A stretch of 64,000 nucleotides of DNA, taken from positions 6,913,501-6,977,500 of the forward strand of contig CM076153.1 of the NCBI GenBank assembly GCA_038025085.1, read 5' to 3'. Numbering within the stretch: position 1 is the first letter of the stretch; each line of letters begins with the position of its first letter. Under the pieces are notes generated by a model. The model was not told where the DNA came from. It ran no database searches and was given only the letters and a program-made list of their open reading frames with translations. Of this stretch, positions 11,985 through 24,179 are shown piece after piece. The translations under genes and the position numbers were made by a program. Source of the stretch: Tetragonia tetragonoides (lineage: Eukaryota > Streptophyta > Magnoliopsida > Caryophyllales > Aizoaceae).

Positions 11985-12540
11985 TATAATCTACTGCTGA
12001 ATCAAGCGAAATCAATACAAGAATATTAGAACCAAAAAAAAAAACAAGGAATTATGCACAAAGTACCACCAAGGCACACACACAAATTTACCCTATTCTC
12101 TAAAAAACCTAAAACCCAGAATTCCACAATAAAAATACAAAAAGACCCAACTTTCTGAGAGGTTAGAAAAATCAAAACTTTTCATGGGAAACCTGTCAAG
12201 GTATTTTTCTAACAAAATGTCAAAAAAAAAAAAAGAAAATCAAATCGAGTAGTTCTGGGTATGAACAAGTCCAAGTCAAACTATACCTAAAGACTAGTGC
12301 TATAATTGTTGTTATCCCTAAAACCCTAATGAAATAGTAATCATATATGAAACATGTCTTTTCTTTTCCCTTTGTTGGAGTTTAAAGAAAGTTCAGAGGT
12401 TACCTTGAAGTATGAATGAACAAACCAGTCTTCTTGTCTGAAAGAGTTGCCTGCCTGAGAGAGAGAAAGAGAGAGAAACGTAAGGGGATTTGAGACTTTG
12501 GGAGGGCGAGGGAGGTTTTAGGAGTTTTGATTTTGCTCTG
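11985..12540 (-). promoter_or_regulatory. NBP35 5' UTR and promoter region
   Basis: About 550 bp upstream of the NBP35 start. A GA-rich tract (GAGAGAGAAAGAGAGAG, about 12457-12475) and a CTTCTTG/CTGAAAG pyrimidine-rich stretch on the minus strand are typical of a plant 5' UTR. I see no confident TATA box. The boundaries are an inference. Confidence 0.35.
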
Positions 12541-12578
12541 AAACAATGATGCCCGTGCAATGCACGGATTAAGTTATA

Positions 12579-12582
<4 letters not shown>

Positions 12583-12637
<55 letters not shown>

Positions 12638-12641
12638 TTTC
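12583..12641. repeat. (TA)n microsatellite followed by T-run
   Basis: About 23 uninterrupted TA units run from 12583 to about 12629, followed directly by a T-run. Confidence 0.95.
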
Positions 12642-12684
12642 TTGTTATTTTATTCTTTAATATTATATATTTTAAAATATATTT

Positions 12685-12918
12685 ACGCTAATTAAAATTG
12701 GATATTATCTGATACGTTAAGATTAAATGTATTATAAATGTATTTCATTTTAAAGTATTTTTCGATGCGAATAAAATGGTACAAATATTATTATTTTTTT
12801 TATGCTAATTAAAATTGGATATGATCTTATACGTTAAGATTAAACATATTATAAATGCATCTCATTTTGAAGTATTTTCCGATACGAATAAAATGGTACA
12901 AATATTATTATGTTTTTT
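12685..12918. repeat. Two-copy tandem repeat, period 117 bp
   Basis: 12685-12801 and 12802-12918 match closely along their whole length, with shared blocks GCTAATTAAAATTGGATAT, ATACGTTAAGATTAAA and GAATAAAATGGTACAAATAT. About a dozen substitutions separate them. Confidence 0.9.
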
Positions 12919-13995
12919 GAAGATGTGTAGAAGATTACATTTATTTTTGAAGTTTCGACAAAGATTAAGTTATAAAACTCTAGTTATTCATCGCAAGTCA
13001 AACTCTCAATTCTATTTTTTAAAAAATTATTCTAATAATACATTTAATGATGTGGCATGGCTCAAAACTCACAAAATATGCCAGCTTTATATAGAGAGAG
13101 AAGATTTAAAGGATCCTTGGATGTTTTCCATCCAACCCCAAGTGATAAGTTGTTTCATTTTATTTCCTTCTTAATGGCTTTTGGTTTGTTTTTTTGTTCA
13201 GAGGAAATTCCAATTGATACCCTTATACTCTATTTCTTTCAAGTTGTCATTTTTTGAAAAATTATATTTTTGTAATGTTTTTAATGAGTTTGTCTCACAC
13301 AGGACTTGATGTTTTATAATTTATTTATTTATAAATTATTATTTTTACGGTCATAAACTTATAATAATGTCTAAGACGGTAAATAAGACAAATGATAAGA
13401 TTTGTTTAGATGGTGATCAATATTTTATAAAAATCTAATTGACCCTCTTATATTTGTTTCCAAAATTTAATTTCTAACCAATCTTAAAATGGAGATGGTT
13501 ATGGTGAGGAGAGAGAAAATTGTGGAGGGGAGACGAGTCAATTGACAACGTCATTGAATTTTAACGGAGCAACCTATAATTGGATGGCAAAAAGTTAACA
13601 GAGTCTCCTAAAATCAAAGAAAAAATAATAATAAATAAATAAAATAATAATGAGAAATGGTCGGCTACAAGATGGGAAAATAATAGAATATGCCTTTATA
13701 TACCTCCAGAACATCAGTACATACCCAGCCCACCTCATTTTGGGCTGTGAGCGTTGTTTAGCAGGATTGAGCCAGCCCAGTGGAACAACAGCCCTTAATC
13801 ACCTCCCCTCCACGTCAAACCAGCCCAGTGGACAAAAGCCCATGTTTTCAACTCCATTTTTTCTGCTAAATTCGGACGCATGCAATAGTCCGTAAACCAC
13901 ACATGCCGAGTAGAGGAGGAGACTCTCTTCACAAATATTTGAGTTTTTATGTTTAAGAAATTGTTGTCTAAAAAGATGTCGATAAGACCAACAAG

Positions 13996-14110
13996 GATGG
14001 TGGACCAGTGGTTCCAAGCTTACTCCCAAGTGGTTTGGTAAGGTAAGGTCATGGGTTCGAATTCTCATTCCTCCCATATTTTGTGTCTGCTGGCTTCTAG
14101 GAACTATACT
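13996..14110 (+). mobile_element. Probable tRNA-derived SINE head
   Basis: GGTGGACCAGTGGTTCCAAG resembles a pol III A box, and GGTCATGGGTTCGAATTC 50 bases on contains a perfect B box core (GGTTCGAATTC). The order and spacing fit a SINE head. A further ~60 bp may belong to the body, but I see no tail or target duplication. It differs from the SINE family at 52.2, 55.8 and 58.3 kb. Confidence 0.55.
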
Positions 14111-14621
14111 AGCCCCTTGTTGGTGCTACGTTGACGGGCCAGTGCTTGCGCTGGTTGTTCAGCTAGTTTGATATGTTTGCTATCGAATACGAGAGTTCGA
14201 ACATGATGTAACAAAGAGTGCATTGGTCGTCATTCACTTGCATTCTATTTTTTGACGAGCAAAATAAAATGTGGATAAATATAACTGTATTAGGCAATAA
14301 AGGCATTATCGGGGGGTCATTGATCAGGCAAGCATGTGGTGGATTTATGGGTTTGGGTCTTTGAGATGCTTGCAACATGGGCATGCGTATGATGGACTGG
14401 GTTTAGGTTGGGACAATGCTCACCAAACAAAGGAGATGGAAACATGGCATAAGAGGAGATCACAATTTATGAGGAAAAGTTGGGAGATCAATGGCAGAGC
14501 ATCTACATTTTCAATCTTAAAGTTGAGGTCAAAACTCATTATCTCAATTATAAAATTGAGTATAGTATTTGTCTATTGTGGGCTTATGATCGAGTATTTT
14601 TCCCTCTCTTTTAATGTAATT

Positions 14622-15330
14622 AGGGTTGCACAAGAATAGGTTCAGACCGACTTTTTAGCCCGGACCTAATCGAACCGAGTCAGATCTAGACCAAACCTAA
14701 TATATTAGGTTAGGTCCACGGTCCAACTTTTTCAGAATTTAGGTTTAGATTCGGTTCGGTCTTTTTTCCGGTTTAGACCTGATTGGACCTAAACTAATAA
14801 ATTGCAAAAAAAATAAAATAAAATACGTTAAAAAAATAAATAAATTAAAATAATAATAATAATAATAATAATAAAATAATAGGAAATGTGCTATTGATTG
14901 ATCCTACCATTTATGTTGGCATTGGAGAAGATTGAGTTCGTGTATGGAGATCGAAAGCACTCGAGTGAATAGTCAAAAACATTGCTTTTTTTTTTTTTTT
15001 TTTAAATTCATTCTAGCATTGCTTAAAAATATTAAGACTTGTTTGTTTGGACCTTTAATATGTTTTGTTTTGGTGTTGTTCACTTGTTTGGATTTGAATA
15101 TTATCTGAGCAATTTTGTTGGATGAATATTAATAGAAATCGTGTTAATGAAGCTCAAAACATATTAGGTCCAGGTCCAATCAGGTTAGGTCCAGGTTTTT
15201 TCAGGTTAGGTTAGGTCTTGGATCTAATACTTATAGGTTAGGTCCACGGTTCGCCTTTTTGCTAGATTCAGGTTCGGTCCAATTCAGGTTCGGTCAGATT
15301 TGGTTAGGTTTTGGACCTATGTGCAGCCCT
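14622..15330. mobile_element. Non-autonomous hAT-like element with GGTTAGGTCC-rich ends
   Basis: The ends are inverted: AGGGTTGCACAAGAATAGGT on the left and ACCTATGTGCAGCCCT on the right. They are flanked by ATGTAATT (14614-14621) and ATGTAATG (15331-15338), a 7-of-8 match to the 8-bp duplication made by hAT transposases. Both sub-terminal regions are packed with short AGGTTAGGTCC / GGTTCGGTC motifs, a feature of hAT transposase binding regions. The centre is AT-rich with (TAA)n near 14850 and a T-run near 14990. No transposase frame is present. Confidence 0.75.
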
Positions 15331-16427
15331 ATGTAATGAAGACTGGTCCAGCTTTCATGCCATATACTTAGAAAACTAAAAAACTAAAAAACTAAAATCT
15401 TCAATTATTTATTGTCATCTTAGCACTTTTTCCTAGGTATTTTACAATAGTGACTTTCAATACTAATAAAAGCGTGATGAATTAGTGATTGGTTAACATT
15501 TTCAAGTGTCTCGTTGGTCATACAAATTAATAAATGGTTTAGAATACCCCTATGAGAAAATGAAGAAGAGATGTCAATGGATCATGATCAAATTCGCTCT
15601 CAAGGAAAGCTAAACGTAAACGTGTAGTGATTTCTGATTACCAATATAATACCGATACTATTGATCCTAATATCAAGAGATAACTACATGCTACATCGAA
15701 TCAAACTGATCGGTGAAGTGGTTCATGTATTTTCCTTTTCCCCCTTTAATCAAAACATGTATAGATTTTGATACCTCAACTACTAACACTCCCACCTCCC
15801 ACCACCCACAACAACAACAACAACAACAACAAAAAAAAAAAAAAAAAAAAAAAAGAAAGAAAAAAAAAAAAGAAAAAGAGACCACTCTTTGTTGTGGCTC
15901 TCACCGTCATACACTCATACGTATATGTAAAGGTCAAATTGTGTAGTTGACCACACAGTCATTTGGTTGGTCGATCTCATTAACAATACTAAGTAGAATA
16001 ATTAATGAGGTCACCAAGACAGAATACGATCTCGTCGGTTATACTAATAAGCTAAATATATGTAGGACCAGAGTTGGCTTAATCAACCTTGTGTAACCTA
16101 AATAGAAATGAGTCAGATTAAGTGAGTTTGGGCCATTACTTTGAAGGTGTGAAATACATAAATATCAAAGCCAATAATGAAGCTTATTAAATCATACATT
16201 AATTATTGAAGGAGCTAACTGAAGTGCTGAATTAAAACCTTGTGAGTTTCACCAAAAGGACTAAATTCAAAAACAAAAAACTAGAATGAAAGTTTGTTGA
16301 GGTGGTTTGGGAAAAAGGGTATATATGATTTGGTTAAGGTGATCTTGCAATGCAAGAATCATTATATTCCCAAGTATGGTCTTAATTTATGCAACAGCTA
16401 ATGTAATATTAATACCAACTCACAGAA
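15331..16427. other. Intergenic AT-rich spacer
   Basis: No gene seen. A (CAA)n-(A)n simple repeat at 15808-15875 makes spurious poly-Q/poly-K and poly-N/poly-K open frames on the plus strand. Confidence 0.6.
15808..15875. repeat. (CAA)n / A-rich simple repeat
   Basis: About eight CAA/ACA units are followed by a long A-run with scattered G. Confidence 0.93.
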
Positions 16428-16443
16428 AAATTGAGTTATTATT

Positions 16444-16634
16444 ATTTTTTTGGTCTTTGCTAAGAGTATCCATCGTCGATCACAGTGACTAACCCTCTCG
16501 CCCCAATTGTCAGTGCACTAAGCGGTAGGGGGCTGGCCAAGAGATTTTTTCCATTCGCAAAAGTTGGGATTCGAACCCCCAACCACTTGTTTAAGGGATG
16601 AAGTGCTGAACCACTACACCAACCCATCTTGGTT
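16444..16634 (-). mobile_element. tRNA-derived SINE with intact 16-bp target duplication
   Basis: Read on the minus strand it starts GATGGGTTGGTGTAGTGGTT (A box TGGTGTAGTGG), has B box GGGGGTTCGAATCCC about 50 bp on, then a ~110-bp body, and ends in a short A-tail. AAATTGAGTTATTATT flanks both sides (16428-16443 and 16635-16650) as a perfect 16-bp duplication, so this insertion is well bounded and fairly young. It is a different SINE family from the one at 55.8 and 58.3 kb. Confidence 0.88.
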
Positions 16635-16650
16635 AAATTGAGTTATTATT

Positions 16651-19600
16651 TAGAAATGTAGGGATTATTAATTATGAGTCGTGATCTTTATTCCACTAAA
16701 AAGTTACCATCTTACAAAAAGTTATGAAAAAATCATCTGCAAATAAGTTTTTATGATTTTGTAATCCCTCGATAATTGCATGCACCAATAAATAGAGAGT
16801 GAGACAGATTAAAGGAGGGGAAATTTGAGTACTTTTTGTATATGAACAGAACGAAAGCACTAAATTATATGGCTGGCCTTCTTTCCATAAAGTAATGAGC
16901 AAATTCAGGGGCTATTCTATTTTCTTTCTGCATGTGGTATTGCCAAGTTGCTATAACAAAACCTCGCTATAAAGCTATATATATCAGTGCAGTTCCCATC
17001 AACATAAAAGCGAATTATATTCCACAAACCATTATGGCTTTTTGCAACCTTAGCATCATTTGTGGGTTATTGCTTAAAATCCTATATGTGGAGCAATGAC
17101 TTTAGCAAGTGCGAAATGGTGAGTTGGGATCCTCTTCATTTGCGAAATGGAGGGTGAGATCTTCTTCTAACTAAAATTTTGATTTAGTTAAACTGAAATA
17201 AACAAAATGAGAAAAGGAGATCCAACCCTGCATTTAGGAAAAGAAGAGAAAGAAAATAGAGAGGATCCCAACCCCGAGATGCTCACTTGTATGTACTCGT
17301 AGCACCTTAAAATTAAAGGGGCTTTATTTTTAAACTTCGTATATTAGAGACTAAAATCAAAAATCTCTTTCCCAATTCAATTTTTCGACGTCCTTATTAA
17401 AAGTTAAAACTCTCTTTTATGAGATACTTTTTGCATCTTAATAATTGTGTTTTCTTATTTTGTTAGGAGCCCAATTTTTATTTTCGCATAGGCTTCATAA
17501 ATAAACTTTGGGACATTTCCCAATTGTGGAGTTGTATGATAGTTAATGGAGTAATAGTTGATAGCATATATAGGTATATCAAATTACATTTGACATCTTA
17601 TTGTATATTTGAATTGTACAGTTTAAAGAGTTGATATTATCAATTGTTTCAGGAAATATATTGGTAAAGTTATCTGATAGTTTTTAATTAGTTGTAAGTT
17701 GAAGAACTTCAAACCCGGATGTAAAGACATGAGCATATTAAGGATATACATGTTCTTATGAATTTGAAAGTGCAATGTTGGATTTTAACGAGTTTCACCA
17801 AACTCTACTACTATTTAACAAATTTTGTCTCGCAAAATAAGTTAGCAAATTTCAACAAGTTTTCATATATACATTGCAACAAACTCCAACCGCTTTCTAA
17901 TCAATTCAAATTCTAACACCCAAATCCAGATGAAATTGTCAGTCGTCCCTAATTTTCCTTGAACATTATTTGACACATAGTTTCACCCTTAGCTAGGACT
18001 ATATGGTCATTTAAACCTCAATATGACAATACCTCTATAAGAATTATTTTCTGACCTATATGAAAAAAAATAAAATAAATCATAAACAATAATGATAAGT
18101 GGGTGTCTGTCCCTTTATGATTGATCAAGTGATGAGAATACTTTGTCCCCAAAAAAGTAAAATAATGAGGATGATAAAGATTAGCAAAGTTTGGTGAAAT
18201 GTGTTCCACATGCATCTATTTTTGGCCCTGAAGTGGGACAACTGACTGATAAGCCAGAGTACGTCGCACGGTCGCAACGCACACTACATTACTAGGAAAA
18301 ACAGTAGTGCATTGTCTTGGAATCTTATTTGTTGTTCCCTGGATTCCAAATATTCGTGACTTTGATCCTCCTCCCATAACTCAGCTGCCACCGGCAGCAT
18401 GTAAGTATAGGACGAATAGAACTTATACCTTTAGGGATATTTACCGTCAACCAAAATAATTAATTTTTTATACTAATCTATGACCATCCTTACCTTTTAA
18501 TTAACTCATCCTCCATATAGAAATTAAAGCCTATTTCTTTCCTTATGGCAAAGATTAGTGCGAAATAATGTAAAATGGATCCTTAACATGTGCAAAGTAG
18601 TACTACATATGGGTTAGAAATGACTATGAAGGTGTATACTAATTGATGTAATTACAATAGCTCAACTTTAAGTTTTAAACCATTGTAAACATTTATTACA
18701 TCTCTAGAGGTATTGATGCCGATGCACATATATACAAGTTGTCATGTGGTCATTGAAGGCCTATTTGACTGGCCTAACTCGATCTCACAAATTTCAACTT
18801 CTCGCTCCACATTTGTTTTTGTTCATCTAATTTTTATTGGCTCATCTCCACCTCTAACTTTCTAGAAGTTGAAATAAAGTTATTGAGAAGAAGAAGTTAA
18901 AAATTGTAACTTGTATTTGATCTAGTCATAATTACAATAATGGAGTATGATTGATTAATTATATTGTTAACCTCTATATAGCTAGTTACAAATCCCCTTC
19001 CATGTTTAATGTTTTGATCTAGTTTGTCAATGGAAGATGGTGGTGAGTTAGCTTACACGTTTGGCTGCATTGGTGTCTTTCTTGAGCGTATTCATTTGAT
19101 GTCCATCAGCTACCCTCCATGTTGTGACAAACGAACTTACTCTATTTTGTTAGTTTACTTATCAGACTTGTCTACAAGTATTATAACATAACAGCTTTAT
19201 GTATTGTTCACATATGATTTGATAGCCATATCCTACTTATGGTGATCAGGACTTCTCATCCGATCCACATCCATCAACACCCCCAACCGTAAAAGATTGA
19301 GTAGTGTTACGAAAATTACCACCCGTCTCACCGTCAAATTCGAGATAAACAATTCATCTCGTGGACTATCTTAGCTTCAACCTAATAAGAAATATAAGAC
19401 AATTGCTTTAGAAGAGAGGTTATTAACTATCGCGTCCAAGTAGAATTTTGGAATACCCCTCCCCCAATTTGTATTAACTTAGAGAGGAGGCTTTATTTTG
19501 CACTAACTCAGAGAGAAACTCTGACTTAAACAATGTATTGGTGCTTTAATTTAGTTTTAATATAATGCTCTGATTACTACCAAAAAAAAAAAACTATCGC

Positions 19601-20171
19601 GTCCAACATAAATTTCTATGAAACAAATTATCGAGCAACTCATTGAACGACAAATAAAGCATGCAATAACTATTTCTTGAAATTCACACTGAACTAATAA
19701 TTATCCGATTATAACATTTTGTAATACTATATCTCCTATCTCAATCATTTTTCTTCTTAATACCTTACACGTTTTTGTTTATGTATTACAATAGGAAGGA
19801 CCAAAAGTATAAAACCAAACGCGATTTTTGTTTATGTAGTATAATACTCGTATAATGAATGTATTTAGAAGTTAGAACGTGGAGTTGTAATACAATTAAT
19901 GAACTTTTTCTTTTTGTCGGATACTAATGAATGAATTTTAATATTGACACGTGATTCTTTCAGATCGATCGATCAGATCGACCGAAATACCAACTCGGAT
20001 CAAACCCACTAGAACAGATCTCACCTTGTACAAAGTACTAGTTTGATCAAACAAATAGTATGATGCTATACGTAGATATGACGCAGTAGAGCAGTAGTAT
20101 ACGTAATTAATTTATTTATACATACAGTATACCGCGTTGTAAGATTGGAAAAATACAGAATTAATTTATTT
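16651..20171. other. Gene-free AT-rich spacer
   Basis: About 3.5 kb in which I see no exon-like or RNA-like sequence, apart from the small inverted-repeat element at 17121-17276. Short open frames here have no recognisable composition or motif. Confidence 0.55.
17121..17276. mobile_element. Small inverted-repeat element (probable MITE)
   Basis: GTTGGGATCCTCT (17123-17135) is perfectly inverted at 17260-17272. A second inner pair, GGGTGAGATC and GAGATCCAACCC, is roughly symmetric. No clear target-site duplication was found, so the superfamily is open. Confidence 0.5.
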
Positions 20172-20613
20172 GGATTTTTTGCTAAAAACACCCCTAAAAA
20201 AAATTTTGTTTTGAAGGAACACCCCAATACAGCAAAAACGTCATGTCAGGACACCCCAAGCTAATATTCATAGTGGTTTCCGTTCACTTTTTGCTGGGTT
20301 TGCCCATAATACCCTCACACTTATCTCACATGGATTTAATTTCATACCAACCCATAACCCTCCCAATTTCCCATCATTTACCCTCTCACTTATGTTCTAA
20401 CTTTCCCTCCATTAATAATTGCACACATGAGATAAGCGTGAGGGTATTATGGGCAAACCCAGCAAAAGGTGAACGGAAACCACCAGGAAAATTAGCTTGG
20501 GGTGTTCTGACAGGACGTTTTTGTTGTATTGGGGTGTTCCTTCAAAACAAAAATTTATTGGGGTGTTTTTCCACTTACTTAAGTTCTTTAGGGATGTTTT
20601 TAGCAAAAAATCC
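20172..20613. mobile_element. Foldback element with ~160-190 bp inverted arms
   Basis: The left arm (20172 to about 20332) and right arm (about 20424-20613) are inverted copies over most of their length: GGATTTTTTGCTAAAAACA outside, then TTTTGAAGGAACACCCCAAT, CCCAAGCTAAT, GTTTCCGTTCAC, TTTGCTGGGTTTGCCC and ATAATACCCTCAC. About 90 bp of unrelated DNA forms the loop. A transcript would fold into a very long hairpin. The open frames on both strands are by-products of the palindrome. I see no convincing target duplication; long arms suggest a Mutator-like MITE or foldback element. Confidence 0.8.
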
Positions 20614-21527
20614 TTAATTAAAATACAATAAAGTATGAAAATGAGATGACCACGTGGAAGGTGGGGCTTAAGTAAAGGGATGGTGGTCAACTATATAGAT
20701 GGTAACTAGACGGACTGTTGTGTCCATGCATTTTCAAAGTTTTGTTGCCGTTGGAACATCATTCACAGGTAGCAGACAACTTCAACTCCCCACTTATATA
20801 TTCCCAATAAAATAAAGGAAAATTTATAAACTACTTTAATTTAAATCCGATTAGCCCTGGTCTTTTGCCTTTTCCTTTCTTAAGTTTTTATTTTACCTTC
20901 TTAGTAATTGAATAAAGATTTCAAAAGGCAATTTAAACGTGTGATGGAAAAAGTCAGACCTCAGATGTACTTTCGGATGGAAATATTCAGAGTTATCTAC
21001 ATGCATGTGTGGATAATGTTCCATATGGTTTTAATTAGTTGAGCACAATTTCTATGTGGTCAGTTTATTTCAATTCAATCCAATTACTATCTTTCGTTTC
21101 GTGATACTTAATTTATTTTAATGATGTTCGATCTGTTTAAAAACATACATTTTTCTTATATAGAAAGCGGGATTTAATTTATTTTAGTGGTGCTCAGTTT
21201 ATTTTAATGGTGTTTATTTTAGCAATAGTGTTGAATTCAGTCCAATTTAAATCAAATCAGTTCAATTTAACTCTAAAGAACACATGCTAAATTAAACATC
21301 CCCAAAAAAGTGACAACGTCGTTTTTAGTTTTTGGACAGAATTTCTTGAATTTTTTTAATATGATTTTCTATTGTCGATGTGAAATTAATTAAACAACTA
21401 AAGATAAATATATTTTTACTTCAAATTTAAATTGTCAAATAAGTTATTTATAAGTCAACAACTGGCAACATATATTATCTCAAAAAATGCCTGAAAAACT
21501 TCCTACCAAAAAGAAAAAGTTGCTTAC
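20614..21527. other. Intergenic AT-rich spacer
   Basis: About 0.9 kb with no gene or clear repeat boundary. The stretch 21050-21290 has scattered TTCAATTC/GTTCAGT motifs reminiscent of degraded hAT or Harbinger MITE interiors. Confidence 0.45.
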
Positions 21528-21538
21528 CTAATTCGAAA

Positions 21539-22223
21539 GGAAAATTCGACAAAAATAATCCGAAGTTTGAGCGGTCATACAAAAATAATCCCAGGTTGAA
21601 AATTATAAAAAAATAATTCGAAATTGTAACTTTTGTCACAAAAATAGACTCGTCTTAACTCCGTCTACCTCCGTTACCTTTTAACCGCGAAAATACACAT
21701 TTCCTTTCCTTTTTCTTTTTGTTGTTCCTTACTCCACGTTTATACTTTTAAAAAAAAAACAAAACAAAAGTTGCCCCACACTTTTTACAAATCCAATGTT
21801 ATGGTTGTTGTATGCATGAGACAGGTTACGGTTGTTGAATGAACGAAACAGGTTACAGTTGTATGAACGAGTGTATATTTTTGCAACAATAATTTCAGGG
21901 AGAAGGGGAATTATTTGAATCAATATGGGGATTTCAGATTCTAGGGTTTACGGGTTTCAATTTCAATTGATTTGGGGTTTTATGTTTGGTGGAAGAAGAG
22001 AGAGAGAAATAGATCCAGTCAAATTGGTAGGGGGGTTTCAACAAGTCATAGATCATTAAATACGGCTCATTTTCGCTCTTAAAAAGTAACGGAGGTGGAC
22101 GGAGTTAAGGCCGGTCCATTTTTGTGACAAAAGTTACAAATTTGGATTATTTTTGTATAACTTTCAACCTGGGATTATTTTTGTTTGACCGTTTAAACTT
22201 CGAATTATTTTTGTCGAATTTTA
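21539..22223. mobile_element. Mutator-like (MULE-type) MITE, 685 bp
   Basis: The long terminal inverted repeats are about 150 bp each (21539 to about 21690 and about 22075-22223). Mirrored blocks are AAAATTCGACAAAAATAAT, ATCCCAGGTTGAAA, TTTTGTCACAAAAAT, AACTCCGTC and ACCTCCGTTAC. CTAATTCGAAA flanks both ends (21528-21538 and 22224-22234), an 11-bp duplication in the 9-11 bp range of Mutator elements. The interior has no transposase frame. Confidence 0.85.
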
Positions 22224-22814
22224 CTAATTCGAAATAATCAAAACTTCTTTTTATTGAACAGGTTTGCACAAAATAGGAACATGTGAAAAATAGTTGTTTC
22301 AAATGATTAAAAAAAATGTTTTACGAAAACATTTAAATATCTAAATTTAAAATACAAATAGAGTATATTCGTAATCAACACTTTTAAGTTTATTTTTTTC
22401 TTTTAAGTTTATTATGCGGATTAGATGAGCGTTCTCAATCAATACTTGTCACAATAGTTTCCATTTTATAAATACATGCTACATAAATAAAATAAATATG
22501 TTTTCCTAGTTTAATTTATTTCTAATAAACTCTCATTGGTTTCCATTTAACAAATATTTATAGTATTTACTGTCACTTTTGTTTTCTTTGGATAATTTGA
22601 AACTATATCCAATTAAACATCAAAATAACGTGTCTTGGCTCTTGACATTAATTGATTACTTTTTCATTATAGTAGTTAATTTTTTTTTTTGATTTAAAAA
22701 TATTTTTACAGCATTACAAAAGACTCCATTTCAAAATATTATCCTTTTTGAATATGAAAGTACCAAAGTAAAACATGCAAAATACAAATGAAGTCATTGC
22801 CCTGATAATTAATA

Positions 22815-23068
22815 CTCCCTCCGTCTGAAAAAAATCTAAACTTTTGTTTTTTGAAGGTCAAACTTAACAAGTTTGACCATTAATTTATGAAAATATATAA
22901 AGATTCACATTATGAAAATACTTTTGGTAGATTCGTTTTTAAAAGTACTTTAAAAAAATTGTATTATTATAATTTTTATATTCATATAATTGTAGTTATT
23001 TACGGTCAAAGTGGTGTCTTGAAGACCGTGAAAAAATAAAGGTTCAGGTTTTTTTGAGATGGATGGAG
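22815..23068. mobile_element. Stowaway-like MITE, second copy of the 7.3-kb family
   Basis: It starts CTCCCTCCGTCTGAAAAAAA and ends TTTTTTTGAGATGGATGGAG, with TA on both sides (22813-22814 and 23069-23070). The internal GGTCAAACTT and GAAGACCGTGAAAAA motifs match the element at 7322-7521. Its ends are more diverged, so it is probably older. Confidence 0.8.
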
Positions 23069-23742
23069 TATAATTTTATGATAGTCTAATTTATTTTATA
23101 AAGTTTTAGATTCAATTATCCATTTAGGAAAATGAAACTCATTACGCTATTCACCAAAAACTTCTTTTTTTCTATTGCATCTAAGGAGAAATGCTAAACA
23201 AACTTCCACTTTAAAAGTGCAAATTGCAATGACACATGAAATTGATAGTAAATTGTTTATTTTTCTATTTGTTTTCTTCTTCTTTTGGCTTTGTAATAGA
23301 AGATATATGAGAGTACAATCTAAATTGCAAGTGAGAGTGCACATAACATCCCATATATAATAAATATATTGATGCTTTTAATTCCCCATATAAAGTAACA
23401 AAATAACACAAAATATTATTAAAAGTGATAACACGAATGACAATCACTGAAAGAAGATTTTATTGATAAGTTTAAAACCCCTCTACCATACTCAAGTATC
23501 CACCGTACATACAAAGCAAGGAGAATCCACCCAACCCCACTTTCCCTCCCATCTCAACAATAGTCACTTGCACAAAATTCATTTAACATTAACAATTACC
23601 TAAAAAGTAACTAAAACATAAAAAATTAGCAAAATATATCCCATATAAATAGCTTGTTTTGTATGACATCAACTTAAAATAAAAACAAAGTAGATATTTA
23701 AATAATAGTGTGTGTTCACTTTTCACTTTAGCTAACAACAAT

Positions 23743-23937
23743 AAGGGTGTCTTATTTAGACCTTACCCAATCAGTTCAGTTTAAAGTCTCGCGTCAGTTC
23801 AGTGGTGTTTAGTTCAAAAATATACATTTTATATCACACAGAAAGTACGGTTCAATTCAGTTCAGTGATGTTTAGTGTATATCAGTTAAACAGTATAGAG
23901 TTCACTTAAATTCAATTCAATTTAGTGATACACCCTT
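23743..23937. mobile_element. Possible MITE with short terminal repeats
   Basis: AAGGGTGT on the left is inverted as ACACCCTT on the right. The interior has repeated TTCAGTTCAGT / AATTCAATTC motifs. TA may flank both ends. The short termini make this a tentative call. Confidence 0.4.
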
Positions 23938-24179
23938 AAAATTACTTATCATAAATATTCAACTGGGATTTGATCAACAATTATTTCCTTTTTGGTGCTG
24001 ACGTTCTAATAAAACCGTTTTATCCAAATAAACACAAACAAGCAAAATACCAAAAAAGATAAAAAAAACCAAAAAAAAGTATTCACAAATCCACCAAATG
24101 TTTCACCTCAAAATAAATAAATAAAGGAAATACAAATATAAAAGTATATTCACAAATCCACCAAGAGATATAAAATGAT

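Larger units (their letters stand above)
12541..13995. other. AT-rich intergenic DNA
   Basis: No gene seen. It opens with a 6-bp-stem palindrome (CCGTGC-AAT-GCACGG, 12553-12567) of the kind found at Helitron 3' ends, followed by a TA microsatellite and a tandem repeat (listed separately). The terminal CTRR expected on the minus strand is not preserved, so I do not call a Helitron here. Confidence 0.5.

Noticed and set aside
12541..12570. A Helitron 3' end at the CCGTGC-AAT-GCACGG hairpin
   Set aside because: The hairpin fits, but neither strand has a CTRR terminus at the right distance and no matching TC start was found, so it remains a hint only.
15713..15950. Open frames with poly-Gln/poly-Lys or poly-Asn/poly-Lys tracts
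   Set aside because: They are translations of the (CAA)n-(A)n simple repeat; flanking sequence has no coding character.
20243..20690. Open frames of 124 codons (+) and 92 codons (-)
   Set aside because: Both lie on the arms of the foldback element and are related to each other through the palindrome; no independent coding evidence.
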